64,000 bases of DNA from Elymus sibiricus. Lineage: Eukaryota > Streptophyta > Magnoliopsida > Poales > Poaceae. The first letter of the stretch is position 1. Each line of letters begins with the position of its first letter. The stretch spans positions 295,372,205 through 295,436,204 of the forward strand of contig CM077665.1 of the NCBI GenBank assembly GCA_039707655.1. Direction: 5' to 3'. The translations under genes and the position numbers were made by a program. Shown here in pieces: positions 11,741 through 22,515 of the stretch. The notes under the pieces are model-generated. The model had not been told where the DNA came from, ran no database searches, and was given only the letters and a program-made list of their open reading frames with translations.

Positions 11741-11753
11741 GCAAGTGGGAGAC
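11741..11753 (+). other. Polypurine tract of the Angela-like element
   Basis: GCAAGTGGGAGAC lies directly before the 3' LTR. This purine-rich block is where plus-strand cDNA synthesis starts. The same motif occurs in reverse next to the Copia LTR at 45575. Confidence 0.8.
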
Positions 11754-13611
11754 TGTTGGAAATATGCCCTAGAGGCAATAATAAATTGGTTATTATTATA
11801 TTTCCTTGTTCATGATAATCGTTTATTATCCATGCTATAATTGTATTGATTGGAAACTCAAATACATGTGTGGGTACATAGACAACACTGTGTCCCTAGT
11901 AAGCCTCTAGTTGACTAGCTCGTTGATCAAAGATGGTTAAGGTTTCCTAGCCATTGACATGAGATGTCATTTGATAACGGGATCACATCATTAGGAGAAT
12001 GATGTGATGGACAAGACCCAAACTACGAACGTAGCATAATGATCGTGTCAGTTTATTGCTATTGTTTTCTGCATGTCAAGTATCTGTTCCTATGACCATG
12101 AGATCATGCAACTCCCTGACATCGGAGGAGTACCTTGTGTGTATCAAACGTCGCAACGTAACTGGGTGACTATAAAGGTGCTCTACAGGTATCTCCGAGG
12201 ATGTCTGTTGGGTAGGCATGGATCAAGACTGGGATTTGTTACTCCGTATGACGGAGAGGTATCTCAGGGCCCACTCGGTAATACAACATCACAATGAGCC
12301 TTGCAAGCAATGTGACTAAAGTGTTAGCCACGAGATCTTGTATTACGGAACGAGTAAAGAGACTTGCCAGTAACGAGATTGAACTAGGTATAGAGATACC
12401 GACGATCGAATCTCGGGCAAGTAACATACCGAAGAACAAAGGGAACATCATACGGGATTAACTGAATCCTTGACATAGAGGTTCGACCGATAAAGATCTT
12501 CGTAGAATATGTAGGAGCCAATATGGGTATCCAGGTCCCGCTATTGGTTATTGATCGTAGAGGTGTCTCGGTCATGTCTACATAGTTCTCGAACCCGCAG
12601 GGTCTACACACTTAACGTTTGGTGACGATTAGTATAGTTGAGTTATTTTGTTGGTGACCGAAGGTTGTTCGGAGTCCCGGATAAGATCCCGAACATGACG
12701 AGGATCTCCGGAAGAGTCCGGAGGTAAAGATTGATATATGTGATAATAGTGTTTTGATCTCCGGAAGGGTTCCGGAATTCACCGGAAGGGGTTCCGGATG
12801 TTTACCGAAGTGTTCGGGTGCAGCAACACTTTATATGAGCCAAAGGGGTAAAGCCCACGAGGTATTGGAAAGTGCAAAAGGAAGTTTTGCTGCTGCCTTA
12901 AGCGGTACTACCGCTGGTGAGGCGGTACTACCGCGTAAGCGGTACTACCGCGTAAGCGGTACTACCGCTTGTGTGAAGCGGTACTACCGCTCAAGCGGTA
13001 CTACCGCTCGTGAGCGGTACTACCGCTTGTGCGCGGTACTGCAGGGATCCGAGTTGGACTCTTTCCCTGCGGGCCAAACCGACCTTGTGCGGGCAAAACC
13101 GACCTGGAGGAGGCTTTTACTCCAAGTTTAGACCCCAAGGCTCAACATATAAATAGAGGGGCAGGGCTAGCACACGGGACACATAAGATTTCCCAAGCCG
13201 TGTGTCGGCAACCCTAACCCTCTAGTTCTCCCGTCATAATCTCCGTAGTGCTTGGCGAAGCCCTGCAGAGATTGTTCCTCACCACCATCACCACGCCGTC
13301 GTGCTGCCGGAACTCATCTACTACTTCACCATCGCTCGCTGGATCGAGGAGGTGAAGGCATCATCAAGCCGTACGTGTGTTGAACGCGGAGGTGCCGTCC
13401 GTTCGGCACTAGTTCGTGATCGGATCGAGGGACGACTTGCGATTTGGATCGCGGAGACGTTCGACTACACCAACCGCGTTTCTTAACGCTTCCGCTTAGC
13501 GGTCTACAAGGGTATGTAGATTCACTCTCCCTCTCGTAGATGCTCATCACCATGGATAGATCTTGTGTGTGCGTAGGAAATTTTTTGTTTCCCATGCAAC
13601 GTTCCCCAACA
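11754..13611 (+). repeat. 3' LTR of the Angela-like element
   Basis: This 1858-bp LTR is nearly identical to the 5' LTR. The main difference is one fewer palindrome unit in the array at 12902-13042. TATAAATA is at 13148-13155. The right end abuts the TTTTC target duplication at 13612-13616. Confidence 0.95.
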
Positions 13612-13722
13612 TTTTCCTCACTGATGATTTTCTCACAAAGTCCTCGAGGAATGGGTTGCTCTCAAATGACAAGTGTCAATCTCTCTCTGAGCAGCCAACC
13701 TGCTAGTGGTTGTGGGGGGCGG

Positions 13723-13732
13723 CTATTTATAG
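13723..13732 (-). promoter_or_regulatory. TATA box of the SIRE-like LTR
   Basis: The minus strand reads CTATAAATAG inside the LTR, placed as expected for the RNA start of the element. The promoter is now separated from its gag by the 9-kb nested insertion. Confidence 0.55.
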
Positions 13733-14363
13733 CCAGGGTGCAACCCGACATGATAAGACATAAATGCTCCCTAATGATATGACCTTTAGGTGGATAAAAT
13801 ATCTGGACAGCTGGCGCAAAGCACAGCAACGGTCGGAATTTGAACTGTCAAATTCCTCAGGGCTTATCATGTTCCTCATGGTAGGCAATTCGCACTGGCG
13901 AAATCCTAACTTCTCAGTCAGACCAATTTCCTAAGAGATCAGAAAAACATCGTCTCTGTCACTGAAGAACTTGACTGAACTGTAAGAGATTTCCAAAGGC
14001 TTCACTCGAAGGATTGGTTATGTTGAGGCTTTTGAGTTGAGCATCAGATGGAAATTTTCCTTAGTATTACCTCGGTCCCTTTAACAGTACGGTGTTTTCT
14101 ATGACTCAAAGAAAGGAAATGAAACTACGAAAACAAAAGTTTTCACGCTTCATAGTCCTCGTTAATATCTTCAAGGTCACACCGAATTCTTCAGCTTCAA
14201 AGTCTTCAGCTGAAGACATTCATTTTTAAGGGTCGACATTCATCGTATATATCAAACTCCTCAGCAACTTATAGAGCTTGTGTACACTCACACACATATT
14301 AGTCCCTTAACCTATAAGTCTTCAATACACCAAAATCACTAAGGGGCACTAGATGCACTTACA

Positions 14364-15101
14364 TATTGCAACACATATTCGGATAGGAATTTGTGCGCTA
14401 TTTTGGGCTATATGGAACTGCAGGAATGATGTGGTTTTTAACAAACAAACTCGGATTAATTTTTTGCAGGTCATCTACAGGGCCACTACTTGGATCCGTA
14501 TGTGGTCGCTACTCACTCTTGCGGAGGCTAGGGAGCTTTTGGTTACTGGTTCTACCCGATGGGAGATGGTAGCTCGGGATTTCTGCAACCGGTTTGGATG
14601 ACGGTCCAACAATGGATTAGGTGTTTAGTCATCTTAACCTATTGTTGTCGGTTGTGGCGTTTTACCTTTTTTATCTTCATTTAGTCTCATTTCAGCTCGG
14701 ATTGGGCTTGTACCCGTACTTGAGGAGTGTTTACTCTCTTGCTTAAGAGCAAGTACAATAGAGCTGAGTCAGCGGGCTATAAGAAATAAATTAGTATATT
14801 TTTGCTTAGTTGGAGGAAAGAGAAGAGGAGAGAGAAGGTAAGCGGGCTCTTGGTGAAGAGCCAGCTCTAGCACGTGCTCCTAGGCACTTTGTGAGAGTGA
14901 AAAGTGGGCCATATAATAAATAAGTAGTACACTTTTCTAATCAACTATTATACATGTTGGCTATAAGATGGGCTATAAATGACATGGCAATGGTTTATAG
15001 CCTGCAGCTGGCTATACTATTAACCATGCTCTAATAATATGGCCGTATGCATCGTGCTGATGCAGAGGCCGGGGTCTTTCCTCCTTTTCCAAAAAAAAAC
15101 C
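14364..15101 (+). mobile_element. 3' end of an L1-type LINE, carrying a MITE
   Basis: From 14376 the DNA matches the last part of the LINE at 29613-29880. Shared peptides include RIGICALFWAIWNCRND and IRMWSLLTLAEARELLV, the C-terminal tail of ORF2 after the reverse transcriptase zinc region. The ORF ends in the 14590s. A 3' UTR follows, ending GATGCAGAGGCCGGGG...TTTTCC and a short A-run at about 15092-15101, the usual LINE tail. The body of this LINE should lie left of the window, beyond the SIRE-like Copia that split it. The MITE at 14747-15031 interrupts the UTR. Confidence 0.8.
14747..15031. mobile_element. Tourist/Harbinger-like MITE
   Basis: A 285-bp element without coding capacity. The ends form imperfect terminal inverted repeats of about 35 bp (GAGCAAGTACAATAG against the complement of the right end, GAGCATGGTTAATAG). 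It is flanked by TAA at 14744-14746 and 15032-15034, fitting the 3-bp TTA/TAA duplication of PIF/Harbinger MITEs. LINE sequence resumes on both sides. Confidence 0.75.
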
Positions 15102-15916
15102 ATCCACATCAACATCGTAGAAATAATGCTGTAAAAAGGCCATTTTGTTGATTTGGTGTGAAGGCACTCAAGCGGTTACGTCCATTAGTCGCGAGTCATC
15201 GCTGACTTCCATGAGTGTATCTGTATGCTCGCTCCAACTGGTACGTTAGCACCAGGTTAAAAGGCCGTGGGTACCGGCTGTCAGGGACATGTCTCATGTC
15301 GCAACTGCGAGTAGTAATTGTGGGCATGATCAACGGGTGGCGACCGCGGGAAATTCACTGCGCGTGCACGGCCCCATACGTCAGCGACAAGGCAACGTGG
15401 TGGCAGTGCGTATTGAAGAGCATTGATGCTGATATTCAATTCCCAGCACCCCCCAACTCCTCTTTCCTCACGTCTACTCCAACACGTGTACCCCAAAACT
15501 CCCCGTTTCCATGGTGGAGCAAACCATCCAATCATTCTTCTTGTTTCAAAACAGAGCATAGACCATCTCAATCTTGTAGGAGGTTAATTGTGTTGCATTT
15601 ACCACAACAGCAAACAGTGTCATTATAAATTTCAGAGGTAAAAGCCTTACAATTATGCAATGCCAACATGATCATTGATAACCTGAGCTTAGTTTTAGTG
15701 TGAGCTTGGCCTTGGATGTATCAATTTTTGCCCAGTTCTTCGGCAAAATAACTGAGCAAGTATCTTCTTCTTAATTAATGAAGAAGACAAAGCTTTTGTC
15801 CCTTTTCCAAAAAATAACCTGCAAAAACATGTCATGGATATTCACAGTATACCATTTTTTAGCATATATCCGGCCATACTATCACCAATAGGAAACAACG
15901 AGATATCAATTTATAG
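15102..15916. other. Intergenic DNA, no convincing gene; possible LINE tail
   Basis: No coding region is supported. The ORFs at 15215-15628 and on its reverse strand have no recognisable product. At about 15690-15812 the sequence ends with TTAATGAAGAAGACAAAGC and an A-run, which resembles the 3' tail of a degraded LINE; this is a weak call. Confidence 0.4.
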
Positions 15917-16317
15917 AGTAAATCCCATTTTTACCCTAAGTTTCACGGTTGTGACACGAAATACCCCACTTAGCAGAATGTTCACATTTTTGCCTAATTT
16001 AATCAAACTAATGTCACTTTCTATCCCTTTATTTTTTTTCCAATATGACAAGTCGGCCCCATGTTTCAGCGCTAACCCGACTTGCTATGTACATGACTTA
16101 ATTACTCCGGTCGGTTTTTTGTGTTCGGTTTTTCAGCACATCTTCTATTGGACCCACATACGACGCGCTGCTGACGGTTGGGGCGCAGCCCGAGGACAGG
16201 GATAAAGTGTCAAATTATATGGCAATGTCCGGTTAAATTGGGTTAAAATATGATAATTCTGTGCAATGGGGTATTTTGTCACAACATGAAACTTAGGGGC
16301 AAAAAGTGAAATTTACT
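15917..16317. mobile_element. MITE-like element with long terminal inverted repeats
   Basis: A 401-bp AT-rich segment whose first 50 bases match the reverse complement of its last 50 with few differences (AGTAAATCCCATTTTTACCC against AGTAAATTTCACTTTTTGCC, both continuing into TAAGTTTCA and AAATACCCC). Long inverted ends suggest a Mutator-type or fold-back MITE. I did not find a convincing target duplication, so the class is uncertain. It lies about 510 bp upstream of the start codon of the GPI-anchored protein gene. Confidence 0.7.
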
Positions 16318-16826
16318 TCATTTATAATAACAAACAGGATCTTTGTACATGATATGGTCAAACGATACAAAGAAACACATGTCATGTAGAACAATATATT
16401 CTTGTCATAGATTGTTACGTACACAACTTGTCGCCTAAGGAATAAAGTAGAGAGGCTCAAAGTGGCTGACTTAAGCAAGTGTTGACTCATGGAGAAGTTG
16501 ACAAAAATTGTCCATGCCCCACCTTATAAGATTTTTTTTCTTAAAAATAAAATAAAAATACGTTTGCTATCTTGAATTTCTCGTCTTTCTGTACTAGCGT
16601 TGAAAGAAACAAGAAGGTAAATGCTCCCGCAGATCTTACTCCGGGTGTACGTAGCAATACGCGGCGCTCCCCTAGCGGTCCACTTTCTCCACTTCCCTTT
16701 TTTCTCACACTCACACACAAGCAGCGGCTCCCTCCTTCCCTCCGGCCTCTGTTCTTTCTTCGTCCTCCTCGTCGCCGCAGCCGCAGCCGCCTCCGCCCCG
16801 CCTTCGCCGTGCGCTGCGGCCGGAGG
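16318..16826 (+). promoter_or_regulatory. Putative promoter and 5' UTR of the GPI-anchored protein gene
   Basis: AT-rich DNA to about 16570, then a C/T-rich stretch (16660-16800) typical of plant 5' leaders, and a GC-rich run into the start codon. An in-frame ATG at 16572 exists but would put a long basic stretch before the signal peptide, so I treat it as leader. I cannot fix the transcription start. Confidence 0.45.
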
Positions 16827-19800
16827 ATGGGACCCGCATGTCGGCTGTCTGTGGCGGCCGCTCTCCTCTCCTGCCTATGTGAGTAGCTCTCTGCTGATCT
16901 GCTGCCTAGCCAGACTCTGATTCTCCCCTTTCTTGAAAATTACTGAAGTGAGTACCCAGCCGCCGGACATACGAATGCTTTGGTTTACATGCCTCCGTGC
17001 TGGTTCTCGATTTTGATCTGTCATGGAAGGAGGGGTTTGCGGAAATCCTGGCTGCGGGAACAAGCGGCTGATTTCAGCTGCCAATTTGTCAATGTGCAGG
17101 TTTACATGGGATGTTGGGGAATTCTGGCCACGCATTTGCTCAGAGCCCGCCGGTGCTCCACCGGATCGGCCACGCAGAGGAAGATGACGACAGCGGCGGC
17201 CTCATGCCGGAGCTCTCGCCCACCGGCTCCCCCCAGCCCTTCGTCCCCTTCCTCGCGCCTGCCCCTCTCGCGCCCTTCTACAACAACTCTACGCCCAAGC
17301 TCTCAGGTCTCAACTCACTCTAGTACATTTCTATTTCTATCTATGGCAGTAGCAGCACTTATTTTGTCAGTGTCAGTTTAAGGTGTGAACTGAGTTCCTT
17401 CCCCCCAATGCAGGCAAATGCTCACTGAACTTCACCGCCATCAATGGCCTGATGACCACCACGGCTGTCGACTGCTTCGCCTCATTCGCTCCGTTCCTCG
17501 CCAATGTCATCTGCTGTCCCCAGCTCCAGGCCACTCTCACCATCCTGATAGGGCAGTCCAGCAAGCAGACGGGGTCCCTCGCTTTGGATCCCACTCTTGC
17601 CAACTACTGTCTCTCTGACGTCCAGCAGCTGCTCATGAGCCAGGGTGCCAGTGATGATCTCCACAGCATTTGCTCCGTCCACCTCTCCAATGCCACCGAG
17701 GGAACGTGCCCCGTTAGCACCGTCGATGCGTTTGAGAGCGTCGTCGACTCATCAAAGCTCCTCGAAGCCTGCCGGAAGGTTGATCCTGTTAACGAGTGCT
17801 GCAGCCAGACATGCCAGAGCGCTATAAGTGATGCTGCCCGGAAAATCTCCTCCAAGGACGCCGTGCTGACAAGCGACACTGCCAGTCCCAAAGTTGACAG
17901 TTGCAGGAACGTTGTACTCAGATGGTTATCCAGCAGGCTTGAGCCAGCATCGGCAACCAAAATGCTGAGGCAGATATCAAACTGTAATGTCAATGGAGGT
18001 ACGTACATTCAAACTAATAACTTGCTTAAATGTGAATTATCATCCCATCAGTCAGTACATTTGACTCTTTTAGAACGAGCTTAAATATTGTGTACATGGG
18101 AGCGGATGATTGGAATGCTTCGCTCCTATATGAAGTTGACTGCGTTAAGGCATATGACTTAGTAGGAGCTTGAGTTTTTCGGTTCAATGTTCATGTTAGC
18201 AATATGCAACGTTCTCACAATATGTGAGCCATTACCAGCAAGGTGTTGGGTGTGACAGGGCTTGAACATATCAAGTAGACCGAAAGAATAAAATATTTAG
18301 TGCACTAGTGCATCAGAATTGCCATGAATGTATATTTGCTAGATTATAAATGTTTCTTGTACTCTGCCTTTTGAAGAACCTGGCTATTTGCATCTAGTTT
18401 TTAATTTATTTATAAATATCTGATATATATTCTCGTTCGTCACTGGCAGCAGCATTTATGCTGAGATTTTTTTTTTCATTTGAACCTTCCAGTTTGCCCA
18501 CTAAGCTTCCCGGACACAACTAAGGTTGCAAAAGAATGTGGTGGTACAGTTAAAAACATTACTGTATGCTGCAAGGCGATGGGCAGTTATGTATCTCACT
18601 TGCAAAAGCAAAGTTTCATAACAAATTTGCAAGCTTTGAATTGTGCCTCGGTCCTTGGGGCAAAATTGCAAGCTATGAATGTCAGCACGAATGTTTATAG
18701 CTCATGCCAAATAACATTGAAGGATTTCTCACTTCAAGGTAAGTTAGACAGTATATTTTACTTAGATACTTGCAGTAGAGTCCTATTTGAATTTGCACCT
18801 TATCTACCTGTAATAACTGAATTCTTGATCTTTTTGGTTTTGTTTTGGGTATGTGCATTTGACCGACTCCCCAATGATTTGGCATGCAGTTGGATCTCAA
18901 GGTAATTGGCATTTCAAGTTGTTTTGTATATATTTTGGCCAGTGTGCATTTTTTTGTTCTCAGAAAAATATGAACGTTTTTTTTGCGTGTCATACCACAT
19001 TTTGATTATACTTTGACGAATGCGGTGTTACTTGCAATGTGGCTAATGTTGCGTATTCAGTGTTTACTGTTCACCATGCTTGTATTTTCAAACTAACGAG
19101 TCTAATAAAAAATAACAATGTGTGTCGAACATTGTGCCAAATAAATATGTATGTTAATAGGAGGTCAGCAATAGGAATTTGAAGTCGTCACCGTTTTCTC
19201 CTCTTTCCCAATAAAGGGTTTTTTATTGACTCATATTGTCGCTTCAAGAAAGACAGTCAAAATGAAACGCATCCAGCCTTTGCATAGCTAGGATGCACAC
19301 GACTACACAAACACACAAGACGGAAACCAAAAACCGGCATCTAGCAAAGTCATACTCCTAGACTTAAACCATGCCTAAGGCGAAGTAGGTGGGGAGCCTA
19401 TCCCTAGGGTATGCCGCCACCCATGACCCATGCCACAATTTTTTCTAAGGGTGTAAACCATGATTCAAGGTGGAAATTAGAATGAGGAAATGTGATTGAT
19501 CAGCTTGTAGTAAATGTTTGCGATCATAATGATGTAACCTAATAACTGGAAAATGTTTGTGATCATAAAGATGCCCGAAGAATGGAGGCGGGGTATATTG
19601 GCACCAATCTTCAAGAACGAGGGGGGGGGGGGGGAGGGGGGTCATAGTTATACTAATTACCGTGGAATTAAGTTGATGAACCAAAAAATGAAGCCATGGG
19701 AGAGAGTGATTGATCAACACTTAAGAAAAATGACAAGTGTGACGAAAAATCAGTTGTGTTCATGCATGGGAGCTCGACCATGGAAGCCATTTCCTTGGTA

Positions 19801-22515
19801 TGACAACATGTGGAAAGATACAGGGAGCAAAAGAAGGACCGGCATATGGTGTTCATTGACTTGGAGGAGGCCTACATGAAAATACGCAAAATGTCATGTG
19901 GTGTGCCTTGGAGAAACACAAAGTCCCAACAAAGTACATTACCCTCATCAAGGACATGTAGGATAATGTTGTGACAAGTGTTCGAACAAGTGATGGTGGC
20001 ACTGATGACTTTCCAGTTAAAATAGGACTGCACCAAGGGTTAGCTTTGAGTCCTTATCTTTTTGCTTTGGTGGTGGATGAGGTCACAAGGGCTATACAAG
20101 GAGATATCACATGGTGTATGCTCTTTGCGGATGATGTGGTGCTAGACGACGATAGTCAGATGTGGGTCATTAGAAAGTTAAGAGTTGCGGAGACAGACTT
20201 TGGAATCGAAAGGTTTAAGGGTTAGTAGAACTAAACTGAGTACATGAGGTGCCATTTCAGTACTACTAGGCACGAGGAGGTTAGCCTTGATGGGCAGGTG
20301 GTACCTCAGAAGGACCCTTTCGATATTTAGGGTCAATGCTGCAGAAGGATGGTGATATCGTGAAGATGTGAGCCATCGAATCAAAGTTGATCGAAGAAGT
20401 GGCGCCAAGCTTCTGGTTTCCTCTGTGACAAGAAAGTGCCACAAAAGCTAGAAGGTAGGTTCTACATGAAAGCTATTCGACCTTGCGATGTTGTATGGTG
20501 TTGAATGTTGGCCAACTAAAAGGCGACATGTCCAACAGTTAGGTGTAGCAGAGATGCGCATGTTGAGATAGATATGTGGCCACACAAGAAGGGATTGGGT
20601 CTAGAATGATGATGTACGTGATAGAGTTGGGGTAGCACCGATTGAAGAGAAGGTTGTCCAACATCGTCTGAGATGGTTTGGGCATATAAAACGCAGGCCT
20701 CCAAAAATACCAATGCATAGCGGACGGTTAAAGTGTGTTGATAATGTCAAGAGACGTCGGTGTAGACCAAACATGACATGGGAGGAGTCCGTAAAGAGAG
20801 ATCTGAACGACTAGAATGTCACCAAAGAACTAGCCATGGACAGGGGGTGCGTGGAAGTTAGCTATCCACGTGCCAGAACCATGACCTGGTTTCACGATCT
20901 TATGGGTTTCAACTCTAGCGGTCTAGCCTGCCCCAACGCCTTGTTGTTGTTGTAATCAGCGATATGAATTAGTTCTGACTAAAAAGAGCAGTATGAATCA
21001 GTTCAATACGGAATTGTTGTTCGTCCCAAATCAGCTGGGGAGAGGACTCCAATTGCCACCATCCAGAGATGGAAGGACATATAGAAGTTGAAGTCTTATA
21101 TGCTCATATTAATTCCTACTAAGGGCATATGTGGGACTGCTCCGCTCCACCAAAATCAGCTTCACTCCATCAAATACAATTTGGAGCAGTTTCACATAGG
21201 AGTTGCAGCTCCACCAAAGAGCAGTTTATCATGTTTGGCTTTCAGCTAGCTCCAGCTCAAGAATGAGAAATTTGATGGATAGGATCTATTTGATTGGATG
21301 ATGTGGTGAAAAACGAAGGGTTATCCACTTACTGGTGGCATTTGTGGGTAATTTTCCCCGAACTCCAGCTTCTAGAGTTTCTGGAGCATCCCCTGAAGAG
21401 CTTCACAAAAATCAGGGAGTTGTATCCCAGATTCTAGTTTTTTTGCGGAGCGGCATATCGTGGAGCTACATGTTTGGCTTGCATTTTTTTGGAGCGGAGC
21501 TGAATTTTAAGGAGCAGAGCAGTCCCAAACAGGCCCTAAGAAGAAACCAATACATCTCTTCATTACCTATTAGTTCTGTGATGTGCATTTTCGCCTAGCT
21601 GCCAGTTAGTTCTGTTATATTGACGAAACTGGTTGAGATATCAGTAGGCCTTACTAGTTACATTGAATTTCACACCATAAGTTTGAAAACAGCATGAGGG
21701 ACTAGGCTTGATTCATTTCATTGTTGCTGATTCGTGCTTTGTGGTTGGATGCAGAATCTGGATGCCTTCTTCCAAGTATGCCTTCTGATGCATCCTTTGA
21801 CCCTTCTTCTGGGATTAGTTTCACATGCGATCTGAATGATAACATAGCTGCCCCATGGTCGCCTTCTTTGCAAGCATCGGCGTCGACATGCAATAAATGT
21901 ATGTTATGTTATCTACCTACGGTGCTGATTATGCAATTATTTACATACTTTATCTCTTCTGGTTGTTTCTGAAAATTTTAACTATTCAGCAGAGTAGGCT
22001 ACTTACAAATTGAAATCTTCTTACTGTATCTAAATCTGCTGTAGTATTTTATCTCTCTTTTGCTGAAATAACGTGAAATGAAATCATTATCATTATGCCT
22101 TTTTCATATTATAAATTGCTTGTACCTATACAACTTTCATCTGGCCTGTAAAGTTGTGTGCTGCGAACAGCTGAGCAAAGTAGTTGCGGCATTGCAGTAC
22201 TTAAATGTGCCTTGGCAGTTGCAACCCGTCACAAGCTTCCTGCGTTTTTTGTTTCTTTTATTGAAGCTAGGCTTTCACTTAACTTTTGATCATTTTGTCA
22301 GCGGCAGCTGCTCCTGGTCCTACAATCCCAGAGAGGCCTGCAGCGACATCGGCGCAGAATGGTAAGCTCAAATGTTCTTTCTCCGTTCTGGCGCATCTTG
22401 GAGCCTGTAAAAGTGACGATCCCTTTTGTTTTCAGGTGTCAACCACAACAGACTGGAGCTTAGCCTAGCCGTCTGCTTTGGCGCCCTTGTCGCCACTATT
22501 TTACTCCAAGTCTAG
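16827..22515 (+). CDS. At1g61900-like GPI-anchored protein (SPARK-type), eight exons
   Basis: My splice model is 16827-16878, 17100-17306, 17414-17998, 18493-18738, 18890-18901, 21755-21898, 22302-22361 and 22436-22515. All introns are GT-AG; the CDS totals 1386 nt (461 aa plus stop) with every junction in frame. The protein starts with a signal peptide ([18 protein letters not shown], likely cut near AFA-QS). A Pro-rich stretch follows, then a cysteine-rich domain with [28 protein letters not shown] and [10 protein letters not shown], as in the plant family of Arabidopsis At1g61900. A second conserved block contains [16 protein letters not shown] and [15 protein letters not shown]. The C-terminus has a polar spacer and a hydrophobic tail ending [16 protein letters not shown], a GPI-attachment signal. 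It is predicted to sit on the outer plasma-membrane face; its molecular role is not established. It is the only intact host gene I see. Confidence 0.9.
18890..18901 (+). other. 12-nt microexon (exon 5) of the GPI-anchored protein gene
   Basis: TTGGATCTCAAG lies between an acceptor (TGCAG) and a donor (GTAATT). With the last base of exon 4 and the first two of exon 6 it encodes V-G-S-Q-E and keeps the frame. Skipping it would remove exactly four residues without a frameshift. The joined protein fits the family at this spot (FSLQVGSQESGCLLP). Confidence 0.8.
18902..19544. other. Start of large intron 5; unassigned repeat-like DNA
   Basis: No host coding sequence. About 19200-19445 resembles an antisense fragment of a repeat (a CCAATAAAGGG...TTTATTGACTC start and a CATGCCTAAGGCGAAGTAGG stretch), possibly a LINE 3' end in reverse. 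I could not assign a family. Confidence 0.35.
19545..20955 (+). mobile_element. RTE-type LINE, 5'-truncated and decayed, in intron 5
   Basis: Reverse transcriptase pieces are readable over several frames: [18 protein letters not shown], then [23 protein letters not shown] ([18 protein letters not shown]), and the catalytic box [13 protein letters not shown] with FADD at 20124-20135. The C-terminal region follows ([42 protein letters not shown]). It ends with CCTGCCCCAACGCCTTG and a short GTTGTTGTTGT run at about 20955, the typical tail of grass RTE LINEs. Frameshifts and stops make it inactive. A run of 13-14 Gs with a further G-run follows at about 19620-19640. Confidence 0.85.
21122..21537. 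mobile_element. hAT-like MITE in intron 5
   Basis: A 416-bp element with inverted ends: left AGGGCATATGTGGGACTGCTC, right complement AGGGCCTGTTTGGGACTGCTC, continuing into related GCTCCGCTCC blocks. No coding capacity. The AGGGC start suits hAT-type MITEs, but I could not identify a clean 8-bp duplication. Confidence 0.65.

Larger units (their letters stand above)
4559..13611 (+). mobile_element. Complete Angela/BARE-1/WIS-like Copia retrotransposon
   Basis: This is a full element of 9053 bp with two LTRs, primer site, gag-pol frame and polypurine tract. It is flanked by a perfect 5-bp target duplication TTTTC (4554-4558 and 13612-13616), which proves the ends. LTRs start TGTTGGAAATATGCCC and end CCCCAACA. 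By eye the LTRs differ at about 17 sites in 1.86 kb plus a 22-bp length change, i.e. about 0.9 percent. With the commonly used grass rate of 1.3e-8 per site per year that suggests an insertion a few hundred thousand years old. The LTR is Angela/WIS-like, while the gag is clearly diverged from BARE-1 gag as I know it. Its polyprotein has one TAG stop and an altered integrase residue. Confidence 0.95.
1..14363 (-). mobile_element. SIRE/Maximus-like Copia retrotransposon, 5' half, split by a nested element
   Basis: This is the 5' half of a Ty1/copia element read on the minus strand. Its 5' LTR lies at the right, followed leftwards by primer site, gag, zinc knuckle, coiled-coil gag extension, protease and the start of the integrase region. 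The rest lies left of the window. The LTR outer end at 14363 reads, on the minus strand, TGTAAGTGCATCTAGTGCC, typical of grass SIRE/Maximus elements; the inner end is at 3837. The LTR is interrupted by a complete Angela-like Copia (4559-13611). The coding frame is continuous on the minus strand but carries stop codons at 3008-3010, 1418-1420 and 1175-1177, so this copy is not autonomous. It is inserted in a LINE 3' end, which resumes at 14364. Element class is sure; family name is from recognition. Confidence 0.88.
3837..14363 (-). repeat. 5' LTR of the SIRE-like element, split in two
   Basis: The LTR occupies 3837-4558 and 13617-14363 (about 1.47 kb without the insert). It starts with TG at 14363 and ends ...CA at 3837 when read on the minus strand. 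The two halves join precisely once the nested element and one copy of the TTTTC duplication are removed. A TATA box for leftward transcription is at 13723-13732. Because only one LTR is in the window, the age of this element cannot be judged from LTR divergence. Confidence 0.85.

Noticed and set aside
15215..15628. A 137-codon ORF upstream of the GPI-anchored protein gene
   Set aside because: No recognisable domain, mixed composition, opposite strand equally open, no promoter or splice context.
16572..16826. An upstream in-frame ATG extending the GPI-anchored protein by 85 residues
   Set aside because: The extension is basic and low-complexity, would bury the signal peptide, and lies in a C/T-rich leader; the ATG at 16827 gives a proper signal peptide.
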